From Ignavibacteriota bacterium (GTDB taxonomy: Bacteria > Bacteroidota > Ignavibacteria > Ignavibacteriales > Melioribacteraceae): a stretch of DNA of 64,000 bases. The first letter of the stretch is position 1, and each line of letters opens with the position of its first letter. The translations under genes were made by a program, and so were the position numbers. Of this stretch, positions 26,954-33,887 are shown one piece after another. Where the stretch lies: assembly GCA_016713565.1 (NCBI GenBank), contig JADJOX010000003.1:124001-188000 (forward strand). The letters are read 5' to 3'. Under the pieces are notes generated by a model. The model worked only from the letters and a program-made list of their open reading frames with translations. It did no database searches and was not told where the DNA came from.

Positions 26954-28417
26954 ATGACCAAAGAAATTAGAGTAAGATTTGCGCCGAGTCCAACCGGCTA
27001 TTTACACGTTGGCGGATTAAGAACCGCGTTATATAATTATCTTTTCGCAAAAAAGAATAATGGTAAATTCATTTTAAGAATTGAGGACACGGATCAATCG
27101 CGCTATGTTGAAGGCGCGGTCGAAAAATTAATAGATTCTCTTAATTGGGTTGGATTGAATTATGATGAAGGTCCCGATGTAAATGGAAATTTTGGACCAT
27201 ATTTTCAATCTCAGAGATTAGAAATATATTCATCACGAGTTAAAAAGCTGCTTGAAGAAAATAAAGCGTATTATTGTTTTTGTACACCGGAAAGATTAAC
27301 GGCATTAAAGGAAGAACAGCAAAAATTGAAATTGCCGCAAGCAAAATACGATAAGCATTGTCTTCATCTTTCCGCAAATGAAATTAAAGAAAAATTGGAA
27401 AGCGGAATTCCAAAAGTAATTCGCTTAAATGTCGAACCTAATCAATCAATTAAATTTACAGATATTGTAAGAGGAATTGTCGAATTCAATTCAGATACAA
27501 TTGACGATCAAATATTAATTAAAAGTGATGGTTTTCCAACGTATCATTTGGCTAATGTCGTTGATGATCATTTAATGGAAATTTCACACGTTATACGCGG
27601 TGAAGAATGGCTTTCTTCAACTCCGAAACACGTTTTGCTTTATCAGCATTTCGGCTGGGATATTCCTCAGTTTGCTCATCTCCCTCTTTTATTAAATCCT
27701 GATAAAAGTAAATTAAGCAAACGTCAGGGTGATGTTGCTGTAGAGGATTACAGAGATAAAGGTTATTTAAAAGAAGCGTTGGTAAATTTTGTCGCATTAT
27801 TAGGATGGAATTTCGGCGATGATAAAGAATTTTATTTAATCGATGAAATGATCAAAAAGTTTTCTTTGGAAAGAGTAAATAAAGCCGGTGCGGTTTTTAA
27901 CGTAGAAAAATTAAACTGGCTTAACGGACTTCATTTAAGAAATAAAAGCAATGATGAGTTATTGCAATTATTTAAAATCGAATTACAAAAATCCAAATAT
28001 GCAAATATCAACATCGCAGATGAAAAATTGATTTCTATTATTGAGGCGATGAAAGAAAGAGTGGAATTTGTTAAGGATTTTATAAACAGCTGCACTTATT
28101 TTTATGAACCGCCAATTGATTACGATGAAGCTATCATAAAAAAAAGATGGAAAGAAGATTCTGAAAAATTACTTAATGAATTTTCTTTTGGATTATCAAA
28201 AGTCGAAAGTCCTCAAAAACAAGATTATGAAGAAATTCTTCACAAAGTCGCGGAACAAAATAATGTTGGCGCCGGAAAAATTATTCATCCGTTAAGATTG
28301 GCAGTTTCCGGAGTGGGCATTGGTCCGGGAGTTTTTGATCTGCTGTATATTTTAGGAAAGGATGAAGTTTTAAAAAGAATTGTAAATGGAATTGTAGAAA
28401 TTCCAAAATTTTTGTAA
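26954..28417 (+). CDS. gltX: Glutamyl-tRNA synthetase
   Basis: This is a 487-residue class I aminoacyl-tRNA synthetase. The ATP-binding signature is SPTGYLHVGGLRTALYNYLF (HIGH equivalent) at about residues 11-30, the KMSKS equivalent is KLSKRQGD near 258, and the anticodon-binding domain forms the C-terminal third. It charges tRNA-Glu in the cytoplasm. A true glutaminyl-tRNA synthetase gene follows 20 bases later, so this enzyme is expected to be discriminating rather than mischarging tRNA-Gln. The start codon follows TAGG closely. Confidence 0.96.
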   Translation: MTKEIRVRFAPSPTGYLHVGGLRTALYNYLFAKKNNGKFILRIEDTDQSRYVEGAVEKLIDSLNWVGLNYDEGPDVNGNFGPYFQSQRLEIYSSRVKKLLEENKAYYCFCTPERLTALKEEQQKLKLPQAKYDKHCLHLSANEIKEKLESGIPKVIRLNVEPNQSIKFTDIVRGIVEFNSDTIDDQILIKSDGFPTYHLANVVDDHLMEISHVIRGEEWLSSTPKHVLLYQHFGWDIPQFAHLPLLLNPDKSKLSKRQGDVAVEDYRDKGYLKEALVNFVALLGWNFGDDKEFYLIDEMIKKFSLERVNKAGAVFNVEKLNWLNGLHLRNKSNDELLQLFKIELQKSKYANINIADEKLISIIEAMKERVEFVKDFINSCTYFYEPPIDYDEAIIKKRWKEDSEKLLNEFSFGLSKVESPQKQDYEEILHKVAEQNNVGAGKIIHPLRLAVSGVGIGPGVFDLLYILGKDEVLKRIVNGIVEIPKFL

Positions 28418-28437
28418 CAATTTAAATTATATTATTT

Positions 28438-30114
28438 ATGGATGAAGAGAAAAAAATACCAAGAAATTTTATTCAAGAAATTATTGATAATGATATTAAA
28501 GAAAATAAAAACGGCGGAAAGGTTTATACAAGGTTTCCTCCCGAACCAAATGGATATTTGCACATTGGTCATGCAAAATCAATTTGTTTAAATTTTGGTT
28601 TGGGTAAAGAATATCATGGTAAGACCAACCTAAGATTTGATGATACAAATCCAACAAAAGAAGATGTTGAATATGTTGAATCTATTAAAGAAGATATAAA
28701 ATGGCTTGGGTTCCAGTGGGAAGGAAATGAACTCTATGCTTCAGATTATTTTGAAGTGCTTTATGATTATGCGGTTAGATTAATTAAAAACAGCTTAGCT
28801 TATGTTGATTCATCATCATTGGAAGAAATTAAGGAAGAGCGCGGAAATCCTACCGAACCGGGAAAATTAAGCAAATATAGAGACCGCTCTGTAGAAGAAA
28901 ACTTGGATTTATTCAAAAGAATGAGAGACGGTGAATTTAACGACGGCGAACATGTTTTACGCGCAAAAATTGATATGAGTTCTCCTAATATGAATATGCG
29001 CGATCCAATTATGTATAGAATTCGTCATGCATATCATCACCGCACGGAAAATAAATGGTGCATTTATCCAATGTATGATTGGGCACATGGACAGTCGGAT
29101 TCAATTGAAGGAATTACTCATTCCATTTGTACTTTGGAATTTGAAAATCATCGTCCGCTTTATGATTGGTTTATCGAAAAATTAGAAATTCATCATCCAC
29201 AACAGATTGAATTTGCCAGGTTGAATTTAAACTATACAGTAATGAGCAAAAGAAAACTACTAAGATTAGTACAAGAAAAACTTGTAAAAGGATGGGATGA
29301 CCCGAGAATGCCTACTATTTCCGGATTTAGAAGAAGAGGCTATACACCCAAATCAATTAGAAATTTTGCAGAAAGAGTTGGAGTTGCAAAAAGAGACGGA
29401 GTAATTGATATTTCCCTTTTAGAATACAGCATTCGCGAGGATTTAAATGAAATAGCGCCAAGAGTAATGGCGGTTCTCAATCCTCTTAAAGTTGTTTTAG
29501 TAAATTATGAAGAAAATGTTACCGAAGAACTGGAAGCGATAAATAATCCTCAAGATGAAAAAATGGGGACAAGAAATGTTCCGTTTACGAGAGAAATTTA
29601 TATTGAGCAAGACGATTTTCAAGAAATTCCGCACAAAAAATTTCATCGACTCTCACCTGGACAAGAAGTAAGATTGCGTTATGCTTATATAATAAAATGC
29701 GAGAATGTTATAAAAGATGAAAACGGAAATATTACTGAACTCCACTGCACTTTTGATCCGGAGACAAAAAGCGGCGCCGGTAAAAGCGACAAAAAAGTAA
29801 AAGGTACAATTCACTGGGTTTCAGCAAAACAAGCAATCGAAGCAGAAGTTAGACTTTATGACAGACTTTTTAGTGTTGAATTCCCAGAAGAAGATAAAGA
29901 AAAAGACTTTATAGAATTTCTAAATCCTAATTCTTTAACAATCCTAAAAAATTGTAAACTTGAACCAAGTTTAAGAAATACAAAACTCGGCGAGAATTTT
30001 CAGTTTGAAAGAAACGGATATTTTTGTTTAGATAAAGATTCTAAAAATGATAATTTGGTTTTTAATAGAACAGTTACATTAAAAGATAGTTGGTCTAAGT
30101 TAATTTCTAAATAA
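28438..30114 (+). CDS. glnS: Glutaminyl-tRNA synthetase
   Basis: This is a 558-residue class I synthetase of the GlnRS type. It has PPEPNGYLHIGHAKSICLNF (HIGH intact, about residues 36-55), the VMSKRKL signature near residue 268, and the two-beta-barrel anticodon-binding domain typical of GlnRS at the C-terminus. It charges tRNA-Gln directly, making the GatCAB transamidation route unnecessary for Gln. It is co-transcribed with gltX, a functionally sensible pairing, and is followed by a terminator. Confidence 0.96.
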   Translation: MDEEKKIPRNFIQEIIDNDIKENKNGGKVYTRFPPEPNGYLHIGHAKSICLNFGLGKEYHGKTNLRFDDTNPTKEDVEYVESIKEDIKWLGFQWEGNELYASDYFEVLYDYAVRLIKNSLAYVDSSSLEEIKEERGNPTEPGKLSKYRDRSVEENLDLFKRMRDGEFNDGEHVLRAKIDMSSPNMNMRDPIMYRIRHAYHHRTENKWCIYPMYDWAHGQSDSIEGITHSICTLEFENHRPLYDWFIEKLEIHHPQQIEFARLNLNYTVMSKRKLLRLVQEKLVKGWDDPRMPTISGFRRRGYTPKSIRNFAERVGVAKRDGVIDISLLEYSIREDLNEIAPRVMAVLNPLKVVLVNYEENVTEELEAINNPQDEKMGTRNVPFTREIYIEQDDFQEIPHKKFHRLSPGQEVRLRYAYIIKCENVIKDENGNITELHCTFDPETKSGAGKSDKKVKGTIHWVSAKQAIEAEVRLYDRLFSVEFPEEDKEKDFIEFLNPNSLTILKNCKLEPSLRNTKLGENFQFERNGYFCLDKDSKNDNLVFNRTVTLKDSWSKLISK

Positions 30115-30121
30115 AATTAAA

Positions 30122-30159
30122 GCTACTATATTATATTACTATAACATAGTAGCCTTTTT
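30122..30159 (+). terminator. Rho-independent terminator of gltX-glnS
   Basis: An 8-bp stem GCTACTAT/ATAGTAGC (30122-30129 with 30146-30153) and AT-rich loop are followed by CTTTTTA, eight bases after the glnS stop codon. Confidence 0.8.
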
Positions 30160-30201
30160 ATCTTATTTTATTACAACCATTTATAAATCTTCTATTTTTA
30201 A

Positions 30202-30498
30202 TTATAAAGACATTGCTCCGACTGAAAATCCTTCAATTTCAGGATCACCAATCATAAAATCATTAAACTTATCTATTTGAGTTTGATAATAGCCTGATTT
30301 CTGATTAGCTAAAGCATGTTCAATGTTATCCCAAATAGTAATAGCGATAAATTTTCCGGCATTACTGTTGGTTAAGAAAAAAGCTTTAACAAAACCCGGC
30401 TGGTTCTTTGCCGCAGGAATTATGCTCTCTTGATAAACTTTTGAGGCTTTATCCAAAGATTTTACATTTAGGTAAAAAGTAGTCATTCTTGCGTACAT
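30202..30498 (-). CDS. ABM-fold (antibiotic biosynthesis monooxygenase-like) small protein
   Basis: The 98-residue protein resembles the dimeric alpha/beta-barrel (ABM) family. It has an N-terminal strand MYARMTTFYLNV, helix, IIPAAKNQPGFVKAFFLTN, then GKFIAITIWDNIEHALAN, the usual order of strands and helices in that fold. Members include quinol monooxygenases and heme-degrading enzymes, but most are uncharacterised, and no catalytic set can be read here. It is transcribed alone, convergent with glnS. Confidence 0.65.
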   Translation of the reverse strand: MYARMTTFYLNVKSLDKASKVYQESIIPAAKNQPGFVKAFFLTNSNAGKFIAITIWDNIEHALANQKSGYYQTQIDKFNDFMIGDPEIEGFSVGAMSL

Positions 30499-30703
30499 TT
30501 AAATTTCCTCAATTTGTTATTGAAGTAAGTGGAGCTTTATATCTAATTAAAAATAATAATAATTTTATAAATTATTCAAGTTCTTTTTAGTCGAATTTAT
30601 TCAAATAATAAAATTGAAGTGGTTGACTATTGATAATAACTTGGTCTTGTAAAAAGTGCGGATATTAAATTTATTTTATAGAAAATAAAATATTTAATTA
30701 TAG

Positions 30704-30734
30704 TTGTAAGAAGTGTTCAACTTTATTAAATTTA
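30704..30734 (+). promoter_or_regulatory. Putative housekeeping promoter of tRNA-Leu(CAA)
   Basis: TTG (30704-30706), a 20-base spacer and TAAATTTA (30727-30734) reproduce exactly the arrangement before the other tRNA-Leu gene; the base after the octamer is C in both. Transcription would begin a few bases before the tRNA at 30748. Confidence 0.55.
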
Positions 30735-30747
30735 CATCTCATTTTTA

Positions 30748-30831
30748 GCCGAAGTGGCGAAATTGGTAGACGCGCTAGACTCAAAATCTAGTCTAGGCAA
30801 CTAGGTGCCGGTTCGAGTCCGGCCTTCGGTA
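30748..30831 (+). tRNA. tRNA-Leu (anticodon CAA)
   Basis: A class II cloverleaf is readable: acceptor GCCGAAG/CTTCGGT (first pair G-U), anticodon stem CTAGA/TCTAG with loop CTCAAAA and anticodon CAA at 30782-30784, long variable arm, T-arm GCCGG-TTCGAGT-CCGGC, and discriminator A. The 3' CCA is not encoded (CAA follows), so the CCA end must be added by an enzyme such as that encoded at 9801-11198. Confidence 0.95.
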
Positions 30832-30841
30832 CAAAATTTAT

Positions 30842-31567
30842 CTAAAAATTCACCGGAAGTATTACTTTTATTATACTTCCCTTTCCTAAGCTGCTTTGTA
30901 TTTCCAAACTACCATTGTACTGTTTAATAAAATACTGGCATAAGTTTAATCCAATACCGGTACCTTTTTCACCTATTGTTCCGCTGAAACTTACATTGTG
31001 AATATTTTCTTTTAATTCATTAATTTTTTTCTTGTTCATTCCTACGCCGAAATCTGTAAATATTATTTCTATATCATCGTTATTCCACTTATATGAAATT
31101 TCAATAACACCCTTAACATTCGAAAATTTAATGGCATTTGAAAGCAAATTTCTAAATATAAATATCATCATATTTTCATTTAGGCTAACTTCGGTGTTGT
31201 TATCCAAATCTAAAATAATTGAAAGCTTCTTTTGATTTATTTGAAATTTATAGAACTCTATAACATCCGTGATGATATTTTTAATATTTACATTTCGTTT
31301 CTCGGATTTAAAATTTATGGTTTCTAGATTGGAAAGGTGCAACAAGTTATCCAAAAGATCAAAGCTTTTGCTCGATGTAGATTGAATTAAATGAATTAAT
31401 TCTCTTACATCGGGATCCTTAATTATATTATCCCTTAATATAAGATTGCTAATTCCATTTATAATATTAAATGAACCTCTTATTTCGTGCGAGATTATTG
31501 ATAGAACCTTTGCAGTTGCTTGATCAAAATGTTTTAATTCTTCAATAATTTCATTATTAGAATTCAT
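30842..31567 (-). CDS. Soluble sensor histidine kinase (HisKA + HATPase)
   Basis: The 241-residue kinase has almost no sensor region. The phospho-acceptor is H27 in IISHEIRGSFNIINGISNL. A complete ATP-binding domain follows: N-box LLSNAIKFSN, G1 TDFGVGMN and G2 GTGIGLNLCQYF. With no membrane segment or PAS domain, its input is probably a partner protein. Its ATG has AAGGA eight bases upstream and lies 40 bases after a predicted 30-residue membrane ORF (31608-31700), with which it is likely co-transcribed. No response regulator gene is adjacent; the sigma-54 activator upstream has a PAS-like rather than a receiver N-terminus. Confidence 0.88.
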   Translation of the reverse strand: MNSNNEIIEELKHFDQATAKVLSIISHEIRGSFNIINGISNLILRDNIIKDPDVRELIHLIQSTSSKSFDLLDNLLHLSNLETINFKSEKRNVNIKNIITDVIEFYKFQINQKKLSIILDLDNNTEVSLNENMMIFIFRNLLSNAIKFSNVKGVIEISYKWNNDDIEIIFTDFGVGMNKKKINELKENIHNVSFSGTIGEKGTGIGLNLCQYFIKQYNGSLEIQSSLGKGSIIKVILPVNF

Positions 31568-31607
31568 TATGTATCCTTACTCTTTTATACGAGCTTTGAA
31601 GTTAAAA

Positions 31608-31700
31608 TTATTGCTGAAAAAAATACTGCATCGAACTGCTTATAAAATACAATACTCCTATTAACGTTAAATATTTGATTGAATTCAATAAATTTTCCAC
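31608..31700 (-). CDS. Candidate 30-residue single-pass membrane protein
   Basis: A GTG-initiated open frame at 31700 has a strong ribosome binding site (AGGAG, 31711-31707, six bases before GTG). It encodes 30 residues with one hydrophobic segment, YLTLIGVLYFISSSMQYFF, preceded by a short polar N-terminus with one Lys and ending QQ. It is far too short for standard gene callers. It lies between the sigma-54 activator gene and the histidine kinase gene, on the same strand, behind a -24/-12-like promoter and a hairpin leader. Translation is inferred from the ribosome binding site and membrane-like composition only. It could be an input or anchor peptide for the kinase. Confidence 0.45.
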   Translation of the reverse strand: MENLLNSIKYLTLIGVLYFISSSMQYFFQQ

Positions 31701-31716
31701 TACTTTCTCCTAAAGT

Positions 31717-31746
31717 TATAGGGAACTAGTTTCCTAATTCCCTATA
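31717..31746 (-). promoter_or_regulatory. Leader hairpin before the small membrane ORF
   Basis: A perfect 9-bp inverted repeat, TATAGGGAA (31717-31725) with TTCCCTATA (31738-31746), has a 12-base loop. It sits five bases upstream of the AGGAG ribosome binding site. No T run follows, so it is not a terminator. A second, longer-range stem (GTGACT 31749-31754 with AGTCAC 31795-31800) abuts it, giving a structured 5' leader of about 85 bases. Confidence 0.45.
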
Positions 31747-31826
31747 TAGTGACTTTTACAGTTGAAGAAAAGGGGGAGTTCTCCAAGAGGTTACAGTCAC
31801 ATTTTTCAATAAATCATATTATTAGA

Positions 31827-31842
31827 TTCAATTAGAATGCCA
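31827..31842 (-). promoter_or_regulatory. Putative sigma-54 (-24/-12) promoter
   Basis: Read on the minus strand, 31842 to 31827 is TGGCATTCTAATTGAA. Compared with the sigma-54 consensus TGGCAcg-N4-TTGc, the GG and TTG elements are present at the right spacing; the final C is A. It would start transcription near 31816, about 115 bases before the small ORF and 250 before the kinase. A gene for a sigma-54 activator lies immediately upstream. Confidence 0.4.
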
Positions 31843-31910
31843 AAATTTTTTCGAATATTATGTTCGAATTTTGCTTTATTTTTGACATTTTTCTATAAAA
31901 GGAATTGAAG

Positions 31911-31960
31911 TTTGGTGAAATGACCAAATCACTGAACCAAATATTGGTCAATTCACTGAA
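31911..31960 (-). promoter_or_regulatory. Repeat-containing box, candidate activator binding site
   Basis: Three ACCAAA/TTTGGT half-sites (31911-31916, 31923-31928, 31936-31941), a further TTGGT (31944-31948) and two copies of TCACTGAA 24 bases apart (31929-31936, 31953-31960) are packed into 50 bases. They lie 70-120 bases upstream of the -24/-12-like element, the usual place for enhancer sites of NtrC-type activators. The activator gene ends at 31984, so the site lies just past its 3' end. Confidence 0.4.
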
Positions 31961-31983
31961 TGAAATAATTATAAGATTTGTAA

Positions 31984-33348
31984 TTAAGAAATATTGAATT
32001 TCTTAATTCTATATCGAAATGTATCTAAAGTTATGTTTAGTAATTTTGCGGCTTTTGATTGGTTTCCATTTGCCAAAGTTAATGCGTTTTCCAAATATTT
32101 TTTTTCTATTTCCTCTAAAGAAATTCCGTAATCGGGAATATTACATTCATTGTTAACTTTTTTAATTTTTGTATTTTCGAAAAGTACAATATCGTCGTAT
32201 TCTATTTCGGATTTTTCACAAAATATCAAAGTTCTTTCAATTACATTTTTTAATTCTCTTATATTTCCCGGCCAACTGTGTTGCAATAATTTGTCCTCTG
32301 CATCTTTTGATAAATACAAATTGTTTTTACAGAATTCATTTGAGAAGTTTTTTATAAAGTGATCCGCAAGTATTAAAATATCATTTTCTCTTTCCCTAAG
32401 CGGCGGAATTTCCAAATTTACAACATTTATTCTATAAAACAGATCTTCCCTAAATTCTTTGTCATTTACGGCTTTTTTAAGATCTCTGTTGGTAGCGGTT
32501 ATAATTCTTACATTTACTTGGTTTTCTTTGGTTGACCCAACAGCTCTGTACTTTTTTGTTTCTAAAAAAGTAAGCAATTTTGGCTGAAGTGAAATAGGCA
32601 ATTCCCCTATTTCATCTAAAAACAGAGTTCCTCCATTTGCTTCTTCTAATAATCCCTTTTTGTTTTCCAATGCATTTGTAAACGCTCCTTTAACATGACC
32701 GAAAATTTCCGATTCCAATAGTGCGTCCGGAATTGTGGCACAGTTTATTTCAACAAAGGGCGCTTCATCATTTAGAGTGAGATTATGGATTGCTCTAGCA
32801 ATTAAAGTTTTTCCCGTTCCGCTTTCACCCGTTAAAAGTATTGATGTTTCTCTTACCGAAGCGACTTTTCTGATGAAATTTTTCACGGAATTAATTTGTT
32901 TGGAATTTCCCAATATATTTTCAATAGAATCTTTCTTTAAATTGTTAAAAGATTCTTTTAGAATTTTAATTTCGTTTTGCTGTTGATTTATTTTTTGCAG
33001 GAGAGTTGATTCCTTTGTTGAATCATTAACTATCAAAAGCAGAAAATTATTTTTTCCCTTTAGCTTTAAAATCGCAAAATCAAAATAATTTATTCCGTTG
33101 TTTCGTGATTTTCTATTTATTTTTTCTAAAAGTAATTTTTGGCTTTTACCAGATTGGACATTATAAATTTCTTTCTCAGACCCGAAGAATTCCGGAAAAG
33201 TATCAAAAAGTGAATCTTCAAATTTAACTTCATTTAAATTTAGCATCTTTTGAAGATTACTACTTATTTCATACAAATTTAATTTATCGTCATAAATTGC
33301 ATAAGCAATATTTTTTTCTTGAATTAACTGTTCTAAAATTTGTTTCAA
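31984..33348 (-). CDS. Sigma-54-dependent transcriptional activator with PAS-like input domain
   Basis: The 454-residue NtrC-family activator has an N-terminal PAS-like domain (about 1-115), a coiled linker, an AAA+ domain (about 145-370) and a Fis-type helix-turn-helix (GNQSKAAKLLNITLDTFRYR) at the C-terminus. Walker A is GESGTGKT (174-181) and Walker B GGTLFLDEIGEL. The sigma-54 contact loop reads GAFTNA (221-226) instead of GAFTGA. There is no receiver domain, so control is probably by ligand or by protein contact. The TTG start at 33348 has GAGGAA upstream and lies two bases after the GTPase stop codon, so the GTPase is the likeliest partner. Confidence 0.85.
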   Translation of the reverse strand: MKQILEQLIQEKNIAYAIYDDKLNLYEISSNLQKMLNLNEVKFEDSLFDTFPEFFGSEKEIYNVQSGKSQKLLLEKINRKSRNNGINYFDFAILKLKGKNNFLLLIVNDSTKESTLLQKINQQQNEIKILKESFNNLKKDSIENILGNSKQINSVKNFIRKVASVRETSILLTGESGTGKTLIARAIHNLTLNDEAPFVEINCATIPDALLESEIFGHVKGAFTNALENKKGLLEEANGGTLFLDEIGELPISLQPKLLTFLETKKYRAVGSTKENQVNVRIITATNRDLKKAVNDKEFREDLFYRINVVNLEIPPLRERENDILILADHFIKNFSNEFCKNNLYLSKDAEDKLLQHSWPGNIRELKNVIERTLIFCEKSEIEYDDIVLFENTKIKKVNNECNIPDYGISLEEIEKKYLENALTLANGNQSKAAKLLNITLDTFRYRIKKFNIS

Positions 33349-33350
33349 AC

Positions 33351-33887
33351 TTATTCCTCAGCTAATTTTTCCCCAAGTATATTGAATATTTCTTCAACAT
33401 TTTTTCCGGTTTTTGCGCTTACAAATTCAACGTTTGTCTTAAAGGATTTGAAGTTTAAATGATATTTTTCCTTATCAAAAATAACGTTTTCCGCCAAATC
33501 AAGTTTGTTTCCAATAAATACAATTTTTGCTTTTGGATTAAGTTCCAAAAAATTATTTGCTTGTTCAATGCATTGGTTTATTGTATTGGGTCTGCTTATA
33601 TCGGAAACTATTATAGCGCCATGAGCGCCATTTAAATAACTTTTTGCCACAGAATCAAATTTTTCAATGTTGGCAATATCCCAAATAAATAAATCAATAT
33701 TTTTAACAAAATCACTGATTTCACTTTCATTTAATTGAATTGTTTTTCTACTTATGTTTACGCCGATAGTAGAAAGATATTTTTCATCAAATTTATTATA
33801 CACAAATCTTTGAACAAGAGAGGTTTTTCCAACACCATAAGAACCAAGAAGGCAAATCTTCTTTTTTATATTTACTTGTACCGTCAA
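33351..33887 (-). CDS. Ras/Rab-like small GTPase
   Basis: The 178-residue GTPase of the Ras superfamily has G1 GSYGVGKTS (15-23), a switch I threonine in YLSTIGVN (about 40), G3 WDIANIEKF (69-77), G4 NKLD (127-130) and G5 SAKT (157-160). The DxxG glycine of G3 is Asn73 and the Gln61-equivalent is Ile74, so intrinsic GTP hydrolysis may be slow or differently controlled. There is no C-terminal lipidation cysteine. It starts with TTG inside the stop region of the transmembrane BON/OmpA gene (4-base overlap, AGAGGG upstream), which argues strongly for joint function. Confidence 0.88.
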   Translation of the reverse strand: MTVQVNIKKKICLLGSYGVGKTSLVQRFVYNKFDEKYLSTIGVNISRKTIQLNESEISDFVKNIDLFIWDIANIEKFDSVAKSYLNGAHGAIIVSDISRPNTINQCIEQANNFLELNPKAKIVFIGNKLDLAENVIFDKEKYHLNFKSFKTNVEFVSAKTGKNVEEIFNILGEKLAEE

